In this document: positions 8,902-17,145 of the stretch, piece after piece
Layout: every line of letters begins with the position of its first letter
Numbering within the stretch: the stretch's first letter is position 1
Assembly (NCBI GenBank): GCA_030263455.1
Contig: SZOZ01000002.1
Coordinates: forward strand, 496,001-560,000
DNA from: Synechococcales cyanobacterium CNB
Lineage (GTDB): Bacteria > Planctomycetota > Phycisphaerae > Phycisphaerales > UBA1924
Direction: 5' to 3'
Length of the DNA stretch: 64,000 nt
Notes under the pieces: model-generated
Databases searched by the model: none
Told to the model about the DNA's origin: nothing
The model's input: only the letters and a program-made list of their open reading frames with translations
Made by a program: the position numbers and the translations under genes

Positions 8902-9701
8902 TCGTGCTGAAGTTCGGCGGTTCCGTGCTACGCGACGAGGCGGCGGTGCGCGTCGCGGCTGGCGAGGTGGCCAGGTTCGTCGCCGACGGATGGCGCGTCG
9001 TCGCCGTCGTCTCAGCGCTCGAGGGAACCACGGATCGGCTGCTGGCGCAGTCGCGCGGCTACGGCGACAAGCCGCACGCCCACTCCGTCGCCCTCCTGCT
9101 CGCGACGGGCGAGCTGACCACCGCCGCGCTCCTCGGCCTCGCGCTCGCCGAGCGCGGGCTTGCGGTCGAGACGCTCGACGCGGCGTCGATCGGACTGCGC
9201 ACGACGGACGACGCGCTCGACGCATCGCCGATCTCGCTGGACGAACCGACGGTGCTCGGCACGCTCGCTCGCTCGCGGGCCGTCGTCGTGCCGGGGTTCG
9301 TCGGACGCGATTCCACGGGACGAACAACCCTGCTCGGACGCGGCGGGTCGGACCTGACCGCGCTCTTTCTCGCCGATCGCCTCGGCGCGACGTGCCGACT
9401 CGTCAAGGATGTGGACGGCCTCTACGAGTGGGACCCGGCCTCGCCCGGACCACGCCCGCGACGCTACGCCACGCTCCCGTGGGAGCAAGCGCTGCGGCTG
9501 GACGGCACGATCGTGCAGCACAAGGCCGTGCGCTGGGCGCTGGAGCGCGGACTGGCGTTCGAGGTGTCGTGCATCGGAGGACGCAGCCCGTCGAGAGTCG
9601 GTGCGCTGGGTGTGGGGTTTGAAGAAGAGGAGACGGGGCGCGCAAGACCACGCTCCGAGAGTTCGGAGAGAGAGGTGAGCGCATGCTGCGTGAGGGGCTG
9701 A
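8886..9701 (+). CDS. lysC: Short aspartokinase lacking ACT domains
   Basis: Amino-acid-kinase-fold protein of 271 residues with the aspartokinase KFGGS motif at the N-terminus, a VSAL-x-GTT segment, LATGE, and GRGGSDLTA plus DVDGLYEWDP in the second half. Aspartokinase makes aspartyl phosphate, the first step to Lys, Met and Thr. Usual enzymes have over 400 residues with two C-terminal ACT domains that bind Lys or Thr; here the protein stops soon after the catalytic domain, so classical feedback inhibition is not expected. GTG 8886 is chosen for the GAGAGGGGTGG site just upstream; GTG 8898 is the alternative. It overlaps both neighbours. Confidence 0.85.
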   Translation: MRDPVIVLKFGGSVLRDEAAVRVAAGEVARFVADGWRVVAVVSALEGTTDRLLAQSRGYGDKPHAHSVALLLATGELTTAALLGLALAERGLAVETLDAASIGLRTTDDALDASPISLDEPTVLGTLARSRAVVVPGFVGRDSTGRTTLLGRGGSDLTALFLADRLGATCRLVKDVDGLYEWDPASPGPRPRRYATLPWEQALRLDGTIVQHKAVRWALERGLAFEVSCIGGRSPSRVGALGVGFEEEETGRARPRSESSEREVSACCVRG

Positions 9702-10762
9702 TCGCGGTCGTCGGAGCGACCGGGGCAGTCGGGCGCGAGGCGCTGACCATCCTGGCGGAACGAAACGTGCCGGCATCGCGCGTCCGCGCCCTGGCAAGCG
9801 AGCGGTCGCACGGGCTACGCGTCCGCTACGGCGTGGGGGACGTCGGCGTCGGCACGCTCGGCGAGCGGTCGTTCGAGGGCGTGGGCACGGCCGTCTTCGC
9901 TGCGGACGCGGAGACCGCACGCCGCATCGTGCCTGCCGCGCTCGGTGCCGGCGCGTTCGTCGTGGACAACTCGTCGGCGTTCCGGGCCGACCCGGCCGTG
10001 CCGCTGGTGGTGCCTGAGATCAACGGCGGCGCCGTGACAGACTCGACGCGGCTCGTCGCCAACCCGAACTGCTCGACGACCATCCTGCTGCTCGCGCTCG
10101 AACCGCTGCGGCGCGCGTTCGGCGTGGTGGCGATCGACGTGGCGACTTACCAGGCCGTCTCGGGCGCGGGGCTGGCCGGGATCGAAGCCCTCCTGCGCGA
10201 AACACGCGAGGGCATCGCCACGCTGGACCGCGAAGGGTCGGCGATCGGCTGGACGCTGCAGGGCGGCGGCGCGGGGGGTGTGTTCGCCGAGCCGTGCGCG
10301 TTCAACGTCTTCAGCCACGACTCCGCGGTGGACGACACGACGGGCGTGAACGGCGAGGAGCGGAAGATGATCGACGAAACGCGGCGCATCTGGGCAGACG
10401 CCGCGATCCGCGTGACGCCGACGTGCGTGCGCGTGCCCGCCCTGCGCGCTCACACGCAGGCAATCACGGTCACGCTGGGTCGCCCGGCGTGTGAGAACGA
10501 AGTTCTCGACGCGCTGGCGGGCGGGCGCGGGCTGGAGATCGTGGACGATCGTGGCGCGAACTCGTTCCCGACGCCGCGCAAGGCCGCGGGACGCGACGAA
10601 GTGCTCGTCGGCCGCGTGCGCCCCGACCCCGGCGAGGCTGCGGGGCAGGGTCGTGCGCGTCGCCGCTGGTGCCTGCTGGCGAGCGGAGACCAGTTGCGCA
10701 AGGGGGCGGCGTTGAACGCGCTGCAGATCGCAGGGCTGTCGCCCGTGCCCGCGACCGTCTGA
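9683..10762 (+). CDS. asd: Aspartate-semialdehyde dehydrogenase
   Basis: A 359-residue protein with the N-terminal NADP-binding GATGAVG motif, the central DNSSAFR segment, the catalytic cysteine in NPNCSTT and the conserved RVPALRAHTQA region near residue 250. It reduces aspartyl phosphate to the semialdehyde, the branch point to homoserine and diaminopimelate. It overlaps the end of the aspartokinase gene by 19 bases; the pair performs consecutive steps, and with the PLP enzyme upstream forms a three-gene operon under the SAM-clan leader candidate. Length and motifs are normal for the family. Confidence 0.93.
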   Translation: MLREGLIAVVGATGAVGREALTILAERNVPASRVRALASERSHGLRVRYGVGDVGVGTLGERSFEGVGTAVFAADAETARRIVPAALGAGAFVVDNSSAFRADPAVPLVVPEINGGAVTDSTRLVANPNCSTTILLLALEPLRRAFGVVAIDVATYQAVSGAGLAGIEALLRETREGIATLDREGSAIGWTLQGGGAGGVFAEPCAFNVFSHDSAVDDTTGVNGEERKMIDETRRIWADAAIRVTPTCVRVPALRAHTQAITVTLGRPACENEVLDALAGGRGLEIVDDRGANSFPTPRKAAGRDEVLVGRVRPDPGEAAGQGRARRRWCLLASGDQLRKGAALNALQIAGLSPVPATV

Positions 10763-10770
10763 ACGCGCGC

Positions 10771-10788
10771 GCACGGGGTGTCCCGTGC
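10771..10788 (+). terminator. Perfect 7-bp hairpin after asd
   Basis: GCACGGG (10771-10777) pairs perfectly with CCCGTGC (10782-10788) around a GTGT loop, nine bases after the asd stop codon. No T-run follows, so its strength is uncertain. It separates the amino-acid operon from the phage-type cluster. Confidence 0.45.
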
Positions 10789-10955
10789 GGGCGGAAATCT
10801 TCGGAGTCACCGCACTTTTTTGCAGTCGCTTGCCGCTCACGGGTTTGCGCGACGGTTGCTGCTTGCGCACCGTCCGCCACCGTGCGCGCAGTCCTGTCCG
10901 CGCGGGGGGATGGGTGAGGGGACACGGTGTCCAGCCCGTCGGACAGGAGGCGTGC

Positions 10956-12416
10956 ATGAGCTTTCGCATCGACGACGTGTCGGGGATCGAGGGTGGGGCG
11001 ATCGCCGCGCTGATCGAGGAGCACGAGTCGCTCGTCAGGCCGCGCCTCGAAATGCTCTGGCGCTACTACCGCAACCCGATGGACGCCGCTGCGGGGACGT
11101 CGGGCGCGGGACGACGGCTCGCACAACGGGCCGGCCTGCCCCCGCGCCTTGTCGGCCGCCCGCCGGACGACGACGACCGCGCCGGCGATCGCGAGGTCGT
11201 GATCGAGAACGACATCGCCTGGCGCATCCACACGATGGTGGACTTCATGTTCGGCAAGCCGGTGCGCATCCTCAGCGCCGCCCGCGACGCCGCGACTCGC
11301 GAGCGCGTCGAACGCATCCTCGACGCGGTGTGGGAGGCCTCCGGCGGCGTCGCGCTGCTCCAGGACTTCGCGCTGCTCGGGCACGTCTACGGCCATGCGG
11401 ACCTCGTGCTCCGCCTCGACGAAGCCGGGCTGAGGCTGCTCGGAAGACGCGGCACGCCGCCGGACGCGGGCGAGATCGCCGAGCACGCGCGCATCGAACT
11501 GGTCGAGCCGACCCGCGGCGTCCCCGTGCTCAACCCCAGCGACTACCGGCGACTGGACGCCTACGCCGTCCACTTCGAACGCGAACTGAACGAGGTCGAG
11601 CGAACGCGGGGAGGCGTCTTCGGGCCCGGCACGCCGGCGCGGCGTCGGCGTTCTGTCGTCACCGAGGTCATCACGGGCGATACGCGCCGAGTGTACGACG
11701 ACGGCGAAATCGTCGAGGAATCGACGATCACCCTGACGGCCGGCCGAGTGCCGGTCGTGCACGTACAGAACGTCTCGCAGCCGTTCCGCTACTCGGGGCT
11801 GAGCGAGGTCGAGCCCCTCATCCCGCTCCAGGACGAACTCAACACGCGGCTGAGCGACCGCGCGAGCCGCGTCACGCTCCAGAGTTTCAAGATGTACCTG
11901 GCCAGGGGCATCGATGGATTCGAGCGGATGCCCGTCGGACCGGGACGCGTGTGGAGCACGGACAACCCCGAGGCGAGTGTCGAGGCGTTCGGCGGCGACG
12001 CGAGCAGCCCGAGCGAGGAAGCCCACGTGAAGGAAGTGCGCGACGCGCTCGACAAGACCTCGGGCGTGCCCCCGCTGGCAACGGGCGTGGTGCAGGGGCG
12101 CGTGGGGAACCTTTCCAGCGCGAACGCGCTCAAGATCACGCTCGTCGGGCTGCTCGGCAAGACGGAGCGCAAGCGCGTCACCTACGGGCGCGGCATCGTC
12201 GAGGCGTGCGCGATCGTGCTCGGCGCCCTCGACGCCGCGGGCGTGATCGAGATCGACGAGCGCGACCGGGGCGTGCGGCTCGAATGGCCGGACCCCCTGC
12301 CGAGCGACGTGCTCGACGAGACGCTGGCCGCGAAGCGGAAAGTCGAACTGGGCGTGCCCGCCGAGCGCGTGCTCGACGAACTGGGATACCAGCCCAGCGA
12401 CGCCGGCGTGGTGTGA
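10956..12416 (+). CDS. Phage portal protein (SPP1 gp6-like)
   Basis: A 486-residue protein beginning at an ATG with a near-perfect ACAGGAGG ribosome site. Its pattern matches SPP1 gp6-type portals: an N-terminal LEMLWRYYRNP segment, IENDIAWRIHTMVDFMFGKPVR, a central variable beta domain, then FRYSGLSEVEPLIPLQDELN-type wing residues and a C-terminal GNLSSANALKITL and helical region. In tailed phages a dodecameric portal sits at one capsid vertex, nucleates assembly and passes DNA. The scaffold-like gene and major capsid gene follow, as expected of a head module. No terminase gene precedes it, which is unusual. Confidence 0.8.
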   Translation: MSFRIDDVSGIEGGAIAALIEEHESLVRPRLEMLWRYYRNPMDAAAGTSGAGRRLAQRAGLPPRLVGRPPDDDDRAGDREVVIENDIAWRIHTMVDFMFGKPVRILSAARDAATRERVERILDAVWEASGGVALLQDFALLGHVYGHADLVLRLDEAGLRLLGRRGTPPDAGEIAEHARIELVEPTRGVPVLNPSDYRRLDAYAVHFERELNEVERTRGGVFGPGTPARRRRSVVTEVITGDTRRVYDDGEIVEESTITLTAGRVPVVHVQNVSQPFRYSGLSEVEPLIPLQDELNTRLSDRASRVTLQSFKMYLARGIDGFERMPVGPGRVWSTDNPEASVEAFGGDASSPSEEAHVKEVRDALDKTSGVPPLATGVVQGRVGNLSSANALKITLVGLLGKTERKRVTYGRGIVEACAIVLGALDAAGVIEIDERDRGVRLEWPDPLPSDVLDETLAAKRKVELGVPAERVLDELGYQPSDAGVV

Positions 12417-12435
12417 ACACCGGAAGGAGGACGCA

Positions 12436-12915
12436 ATGGAAGAGCACGAGGGCGCGGTGGTTGCGGAGGGAGAGATGGAAGGAACGGAAGGGCTGGAAGT
12501 GGAGCCTGCAAGGCACCGCCCCGGAGAGGGGACAGCGGAGAGCGAGCCGCTCGGCGGTCTGGCGGCGCGGCTGGCGGAGGCCGAGCGGCGCGCGAGCGAT
12601 GCCCTCGCGGAACTGGATCGCGTGCGCCACGAGCGCGAGATCGATCGCGAGCTGCTGCGGGCGGGCGCCGCCGACATCGAGGCAGCGCGGGAGGCGCTCG
12701 GCACGGTCGCGCCCGGCGGCGCGGCGGCGGCTGTGGCCGAGTTGCGGCGGAGGAGGCCCGCGCTCTTCGCGCGGCGCGAGGGCGTGCGTGCCTCGGCCGC
12801 GAGCGTGGCCCGGCGAGGAGCGGAGACCATCGACGAACTGGCCGCGGCGGCGCGGTCCAGCGGCGACCGGCGCCTCCTGCTGCGCTACCTGCGCCAGCGG
12901 CGCGCCGCGCCGTGA
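12436..12915 (+). CDS. Probable capsid scaffold-like protein
   Basis: A 159-residue protein with a strong GGAAGGAGG site before the ATG. Its first 45 residues are strongly acidic, followed by a long Ala/Arg/Glu-rich helical stretch (about residues 50-155) with coiled-coil character. There is no conserved motif that names it. The call rests on position between portal and major capsid genes, small size and composition, which match scaffolding proteins of tailed phages; such proteins guide shell assembly and are then lost. A minor structural role is the alternative. Confidence 0.5.
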   Translation: MEEHEGAVVAEGEMEGTEGLEVEPARHRPGEGTAESEPLGGLAARLAEAERRASDALAELDRVRHEREIDRELLRAGAADIEAAREALGTVAPGGAAAAVAELRRRRPALFARREGVRASAASVARRGAETIDELAAAARSSGDRRLLLRYLRQRRAAP

Positions 12916-13031
12916 CGGCGAAACGAGGAGCGAAGAGGCTCGCCGGCCGCGGCGCGGCGCGTGTCCGCGACCGTCCGGCGCAGAGCGAGCGGGGGTGAAC
13001 CGTGTCCGGCGGACTTGAAGGAGGAGGAGCG

Positions 13032-14210
13032 ATGAGTTTCACGGGAAAGGCGACGTATTCGGCGGGGTCCGGGCTTCCTGAACTGGCGGAGGACGTGTCC
13101 GACGTGATCGGCATCGTCAGTCCGTCCGAGACGCCGCTCCTGGACTACCTGGGCGACCCGCGACGCGAGGCGATGGGAACCGTGCACGAGTGGATCGAAG
13201 ACGCACTGCTGCCGAACTTCGACCACCTCAACCAGACGGTCTTCGTGCCCAACCCCGAGACGGCGACGTCGCTGACGGTCGACAACGGGTCGCGCTTCCG
13301 CATCGGCGACCTCGTGCGCCCGGACGGGTGGAACGAGGTGATGCTGGTGGCGAACGTGGTGGGGAACGTGCTGACGGTCGTGCGCGGGTACGGCGGGACG
13401 CCCAACGCAACGCTCGAGGACAACCTGCGCCTCATCATCATCGGCAACGCCGCGCTCGAGGGCGCGGAGGCCCCCACCGCCCGCTTCACCAACCGCGCCC
13501 GCAGGCGGAACTACACCCAGATCTTCACGGCGAGCGTCTGGGTCAGCGGGTCGATGCAGGCGGCGCGAGCCCACGGCGTCGAGGACGAGGCCGACTACCA
13601 GAAACAGGAACGCCTGCGCGAACTGATCCGCGACCTCGAGAACACCGTCATCAACGGCGTTGCGCCCACGAGCGACCAGCAAGGCTCGTCCACCGTGCGG
13701 CGCACCATGAACGGCGTCGTGCCCTCCATCGCCACCAACCGCTTCGCGCCGGGCCAGGGCGGCCTGCCCGACGGCGGGGGCACGAGCGGCACGGTCCTCA
13801 CCGAAGAACTCCTCAACTCCGCACTCCAGCGCATCTGGGAGCAGTCCAACGGCCCGATCGACACGATCGTGGTGAACGGCGTGCAGAAGCGGATGCTCAA
13901 CGAGTTCCTCGGCTCGCAGCGCTCCTTCGGGCCGGACGACGATTCGTTCCGCAACCTGGTCAACGTCTATGAGAGCGACTTCGGCGTCTGCCGCGTCGTG
14001 CTCAGCCGGTGGGCGCCCGCCGACAAGGTGCTGCTCCTCGACAGCAGCCGCATCCAGGTGATGCCGCTCGCCGGACGGTCGTTCCACTACGCGCCGCTGG
14101 CGGCGACCGGCGACTCCGTGCGAGGGCAACTCGTCGGCGAGTACACGCTCGAGTTCAAGAACGAGAACGCGCACGGGCTGATCGGAGGCCTGAGCGTGAC
14201 CGGCGACTGA
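13032..14210 (+). CDS. Major capsid protein (SU10-like, HK97 fold)
   Basis: A 392-residue protein; ATG 13032 has the AAGGAGGAGG ribosome site, whereas GTG 13002 has none. The body resembles SU10-type major capsid proteins: an early ISP/SETPLLDYLG segment, RNYTQIFTASVWVSGS in the middle, the QKQERLRELIRDLE helix followed by NG, then NGVQKRMLNEF and a C-terminal GRSFHYAPLA-x-TGDS block. These form HK97-fold shells. Together with the portal upstream this indicates a genuine phage-type head, not an encapsulin. G+C and codon use look the same as the surrounding chromosome, arguing for long residence. Confidence 0.8.
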   Translation: MSFTGKATYSAGSGLPELAEDVSDVIGIVSPSETPLLDYLGDPRREAMGTVHEWIEDALLPNFDHLNQTVFVPNPETATSLTVDNGSRFRIGDLVRPDGWNEVMLVANVVGNVLTVVRGYGGTPNATLEDNLRLIIIGNAALEGAEAPTARFTNRARRRNYTQIFTASVWVSGSMQAARAHGVEDEADYQKQERLRELIRDLENTVINGVAPTSDQQGSSTVRRTMNGVVPSIATNRFAPGQGGLPDGGGTSGTVLTEELLNSALQRIWEQSNGPIDTIVVNGVQKRMLNEFLGSQRSFGPDDDSFRNLVNVYESDFGVCRVVLSRWAPADKVLLLDSSRIQVMPLAGRSFHYAPLAATGDSVRGQLVGEYTLEFKNENAHGLIGGLSVTGD

Positions 14211-14310
14211 TCGCGGGGAGGGGGACTCCGCGTGCGTGCCCGCGGCCCGTCGAAAGGCGTGCCGCGGGTTTGAAGACGGCCGATCGCGCCGAGACGCGGA
14301 AGGGGGAACC

Positions 14311-14946
14311 ATGTTCGCCAGGGATCGCGACCTGCTCACGCTCGAACCGAACCTGCTGCGCGACGTCGGCTGGGCGGGACAACGCCTCGTGCGCGGCACG
14401 GGCGGCGCGGCCGGCACCACGCTCGCCATGTCCAGCCAGGACGCAGGCTTCGACGCCGCGGGCATCGGGGCGGGGAACATCGTGCTCGTGGACGGCACGG
14501 CGTACGAGGTGATCGAACGAACGACACCGGCGTCGCTGGTGATCTCGCGGCTGCGGGCGGCGGAGAGCGACCCGCTGCTGCCGGCCAGCCCGGTGTCCGG
14601 TGTGCCGGTGGAAGTGATGACGTTCCGCCCGCAGATCGCGCTGGTGAACGCCCAGACGATGCGCATGCTCGGGATCGACCCCGAAAGCGGGGACGGGCCG
14701 GGCGAGGCGAGCGTCACGAATCCGTGGGCGATGCGGCTGCTGGTGTCGCTGGGTGCGCTGCACCTGGTCTACGCGGCGGCGTCCGCCCTCGCGCCGGCAG
14801 GGTCGCCGCTGCGTGACAGGGCGGAGATGTACCGCGAGCGGTTCGCGGCCGAGCGGCAGCGCGTCGCCGCCCGCATCGACACCGACGGCGACGGCGAGGC
14901 GGATGCGGTGCGGAGGCCGAGCGTGCTGCTCTTGGAGAGACAGTGA
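14311..14946 (+). CDS. Phage-cluster protein, possible head-tail connector
   Basis: A 211-residue protein starting at an ATG with an AAGGGGGAA site. It lies directly downstream of the major capsid gene, where head-completion or head-tail connector proteins are usual, and its C-terminal half has the MRLLVSLGALHLVYAAASAL and helical region resembling gp15/neck adaptors of the type that includes a DTDGDGEAD acidic stretch. No diagnostic motif was recognised, so the assignment is positional. The next gene can start inside its stop codon (GTGA) or 90 bases later. Confidence 0.55.
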   Translation: MFARDRDLLTLEPNLLRDVGWAGQRLVRGTGGAAGTTLAMSSQDAGFDAAGIGAGNIVLVDGTAYEVIERTTPASLVISRLRAAESDPLLPASPVSGVPVEVMTFRPQIALVNAQTMRMLGIDPESGDGPGEASVTNPWAMRLLVSLGALHLVYAAASALAPAGSPLRDRAEMYRERFAAERQRVAARIDTDGDGEADAVRRPSVLLLERQ

Positions 14947-14966
14947 CGGAGCGACCGATCGTGCAG

Positions 14967-15018
14967 CCCGACTTCTTGCACCGCTCCCTTCGCGCTCTCC
15001 GCCCCCTCGCGTTCAGAT
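14967..15018 (-). repeat. Purine-rich GAACGCGAG-type dispersed repeat copy
   Basis: Read on the minus strand the segment gives TGAACGCGAGGGGGCGGA followed by GAGCGCGAAGGGAGCGG, the same style as copies at 15455, 40741, 56535 and 56675. It lies between the connector gene and the best start (15039) of the next gene, suggesting insertion into the phage cluster. Confidence 0.45.
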
Positions 15019-15038
15019 CGATCGTGCTGGAGACGAAC

Positions 15039-15446
15039 ATGCTGCTGCTGACGCCTCGGGTGGTTCGGTTCGGTGACGCGACCTGGGAGGACGTGTCGGC
15101 GGTCGTGGTGGACCGCTCGGCGCGGCGGAAGGTCGTCGAGTGGTCCGACCTGGGGCCGCACGTCACGCTCGCGGACGTGCCCGAACAGGAGGTCACCGTG
15201 CGCGTGGTGCAGGGGATCACGCGCGACGCGCCGGACGGCCCGAAGCCCGGCGACGCGGGCGAACTCTCGTTCGCCACCTCGCCCGCCGGGAGCGACGCGG
15301 CGCGGCGTCGCGTCCGGGCGCAGGCGGTCGTCCTGGACGTGCGGCACGAACTCTCGGTCAAGGGCGGCGCAACGCGGACGGTGACACTGGTGGCCGTTTC
15401 GCCGGACGGCGCGGCGGACCCTGTGGTCGTCGAGGATGCCGGCTGA
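15039..15446 (+). CDS. Phage-cluster protein, possible tail or neck component
   Basis: A 135-residue protein from ATG 15039, chosen because GGAG lies seven bases upstream and the sequence before it is repeat-like. The longer reading from GTG 14943 (167 residues, overlapping the previous stop) is possible. The protein is Val/Asp/Arg-rich and beta-structured, with no membrane segment or signal. Position among head genes, and small size, suggest a neck, tail-tube or tail-terminator role. No family recognised. Confidence 0.5.
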   Translation: MLLLTPRVVRFGDATWEDVSAVVVDRSARRKVVEWSDLGPHVTLADVPEQEVTVRVVQGITRDAPDGPKPGDAGELSFATSPAGSDAARRRVRAQAVVLDVRHELSVKGGATRTVTLVAVSPDGAADPVVVEDAG

Positions 15447-15454
15447 AGCGGACG

Positions 15455-15510
15455 AACGCGGAATGAGTTGAACGCGAAGATCACGAAGGGGCCGAGAGAA
15501 GGATGGGAAA
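15455..15510 (+). repeat. Purine-rich GAACGCGAAG-type dispersed repeat copy
   Basis: Contains GAACGCGGAATGAGT then TGAACGCGAAGATCACGAAGG, followed by a GAGAGAAGGATGGG tail, in the gap between two phage-cluster genes. Same family as the copies at 40741 and 56535. Confidence 0.5.
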
Positions 15511-15517
15511 TGCGAGC

Positions 15518-15545
15518 AGCCACTTCGTCACTCCATCACTCTGCC
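15518..15545 (-). repeat. Dispersed GTGACGAAGTGACGGAGTG-type repeat, copy 1
   Basis: The plus strand reads CACTTCGTCACTCCATCACTC; its complement is near-identical to the intergenic copies at 48068-48092 and 62070-62092. All three lie just after a coding region. Confidence 0.5.
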
Positions 15546-15578
15546 GCTGCGCAACTTCTCGCGCCTTGAGGAGGCATG

Positions 15579-15959
15579 ATGGCCAGTTCGTTCAAGGGCG
15601 TTGACCTGTTCGGGAGCGGGCCGCACCGGTTCGCGCAGGCTCGGCAGGGGCAGTTGATGCTGACCCGGCTGTACTTCGGAGACATCTCGCCGGGGACGAT
15701 CCCGATCGGGCTGCGCGAGCCGGACGTGATCGTCGCGGGCCGGCTGGTGGCGGCGAGCGAGAGCACGCTCTGGACGCTGCGCGACGCGGTCGTGGCGCAA
15801 CTCCAGGAGTCGCCGACGCCGGGCACGCTTGTGGACCTGCACGGCCGGTCATGGTCGAACATGACGTTCATCGACTGGCGCGAGGGCGATCGCACCGATC
15901 GCGGTCGCGTGCGGTCGGTGGCGTACGTGGCGGTGTTTCGGCGGGTGAGGACGTCGTGA
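15579..15959 (+). CDS. Phage-cluster protein, possible distal tail/baseplate component
   Basis: A 126-residue protein. Two ATGs occur in tandem at 15576 and 15579; the second is four bases from the end of the GAGGAGG site and is preferred. The sequence has alternating beta strands with VIVAGRLVA, TLVDLHGRSW and FIDWREGDR-x-DRGR, a pattern resembling small tail or baseplate hub proteins that end in a YVAVF strand. It follows the head genes in phage order. Assignment is tentative and based on position and fold impression. Confidence 0.5.
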   Translation: MASSFKGVDLFGSGPHRFAQARQGQLMLTRLYFGDISPGTIPIGLREPDVIVAGRLVAASESTLWTLRDAVVAQLQESPTPGTLVDLHGRSWSNMTFIDWREGDRTDRGRVRSVAYVAVFRRVRTS

Positions 15960-15992
15960 GGTGGTGATGAGGCCGAAGGCGGGAGGGGACGG

Positions 15993-16316
15993 ATGGAGGC
16001 GGGGCTGGCGGGCGCGGTGGCACAGTTCGGGGCGGCAGGGCTGGTCGGGTGGATGTGGCTCACGGAGCGTCGCGCGGCGGCATCGCGCGAGCGGCAGCTG
16101 GCCGAGGCTCACGACGCGCTGGCGCGCGAGCGGACCTCGCTCGACGCGCTGCTCTCGACGGTGGGCGCGAACACACGCGCGATGGCGGGCGTGGAGGGCG
16201 CGGTACGCGACCTGAGCGGCGCGATCGAGCGGCTGCGGTCGGCGTGCGACACCGGGGCGCGGGGGGCGCGGCGGCCGACGGGGCCGTCGCCGGCGCGGTA
16301 CACTGGACCGCGATGA
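15993..16316 (+). CDS. Small membrane protein, holin-like or lysis-accessory
   Basis: A 107-residue protein with a hydrophobic segment at about residues 5-24 (GAVAQFGAAGLVGWMWL), then a long charged helix with coiled-coil character (residues 25-85) and a basic, Pro-rich end. A single N-terminal membrane segment with a cytoplasmic coiled coil is typical of small phage membrane proteins such as XhlA-type lysis accessories. GGAGGGGACGG precedes the ATG. No endolysin gene follows; instead a chromosomal-type lipoprotein gene overlaps its stop codon (ATGA). Confidence 0.5.
   Translation: MEAGLAGAVAQFGAAGLVGWMWLTERRAAASRERQLAEAHDALARERTSLDALLSTVGANTRAMAGVEGAVRDLSGAIERLRSACDTGARGARRPTGPSPARYTGPR
16299..16304 (+). 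promoter_or_regulatory. TACACT -10-like element
   Basis: TACACT ends eight bases before the lipoprotein start at 16313, inside the end of the upstream gene. It fits the window-wide pattern of TAnnnT hexamers placed for leaderless transcripts. Confidence 0.4.
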
Positions 16317-16879
16317 GCCGCACGGTCGCCGCTTCGATGGTGGTGTGCGCCGCGACGCTGGCGTTCGTGCCGGGGTGCTCGTTGACGCGCGCCGGGGCGG
16401 ACGCCGGGCCGTCCGAGATGGCTGTGATGCGCCATCCGTTCGCGCCGACGGCGATCCGCATCTATCCGCTGACGCACCTGACGCGCGACCCGGAGCACGG
16501 CGACGTGATCATGTGCCACGTCGAGTTGAAGGACCGCTGGGGCGACGCCGTGAAGGCTGTCGGCGAGCTGGAGGTGCAGTTGTTTTCGTACCCGACGGAC
16601 GGGAGCACGCTGCGCCAGGAGGCGACGTGGCCGGTGCCGGAGATGATGCAGCCGGACGTGAACTCGGCCCTGTTCGACCCGGCGACGCGGACGTACCGGC
16701 TGCGGCTGGGCCGCGTGCCGCCCTGGGTGCGTGACATGATCTCGCGGCGCGAGGCGGTCGAGCGCGGCGAGACGCCGCACGGGCAGCGCAGGCGGTTGCT
16801 GCTGAAGGCGGTCTTCCGCACGGTCGATCCGCAGGGGCGTGAATCGACTCTCTTTGATGAGTTCGTGATCGAGCAGTGA
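16313..16879 (+). CDS. Unknown exported lipoprotein
   Basis: A 188-residue protein with a lipoprotein signal: hydrophobic AASMVVCAATLAFVPG followed by Cys at residue 23. The mature part carries ICPL-like beta segments (IRIYPLTHLTRD, DVIMCHVELKDRWGD) and a basic C-terminal region with REAVERGE; it may be a beta-sandwich. No family was recognised. Its ATG overlaps the stop of the holin-like gene (ATGA), which suggests coupled translation with the phage-type cluster, but a TACACT hexamer eight bases upstream could give it an independent transcript. Location: periplasmic face of the inner or outer membrane. Confidence 0.75.
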   Translation: MSRTVAASMVVCAATLAFVPGCSLTRAGADAGPSEMAVMRHPFAPTAIRIYPLTHLTRDPEHGDVIMCHVELKDRWGDAVKAVGELEVQLFSYPTDGSTLRQEATWPVPEMMQPDVNSALFDPATRTYRLRLGRVPPWVRDMISRREAVERGETPHGQRRRLLLKAVFRTVDPQGRESTLFDEFVIEQ

Positions 16880-17133
16880 GCGTCCGCAACGCGGGGCCGG
16901 CGCGAAAATGCCCCGCACCGATGAGGCGACCGGCGCGGGGCGTGGCAGGGGATCGGTCGCCCGTGAGGCTCCGCTCGGATCGGGCGCGGCAGGTCGAAAG
17001 GCCCCTGACCTTCGGCGGGCACGGAGGACGGCCCGCACAACGAACCGAGACGACTGTGCCAAACGGCGGAGCGCGAGACCACCGGCAGGGGGCACGAGAG
17101 CGGGCGCGTGTTCGGTCTGTGCGGGCTGGGCGG

Positions 17134-17139
17134 TAGACT
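17134..17139 (+). promoter_or_regulatory. TAGACT -10-like element of coaD
   Basis: TAGACT ends six bases before the coaD ATG and no ribosome site intervenes, so transcription would begin at or next to the start codon. The 266-base gap before coaD holds no other recognisable feature apart from a GCCCCGC/GCGGGGC pairing near 16910-16945. Confidence 0.5.
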
Positions 17140-17145
17140 TCGGCC

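Noticed and set aside
13032-14210. Capsid protein read as an encapsulin nanocompartment
   Set aside because: A portal gene and scaffold-like gene lie directly upstream and further head genes follow, which encapsulin systems lack.
16905-16945. GCCCCGC/GCGGGGC pairing in the gap before coaD
   Set aside because: Long GC loop and no gene ending on the minus strand; equally likely by chance in this composition.
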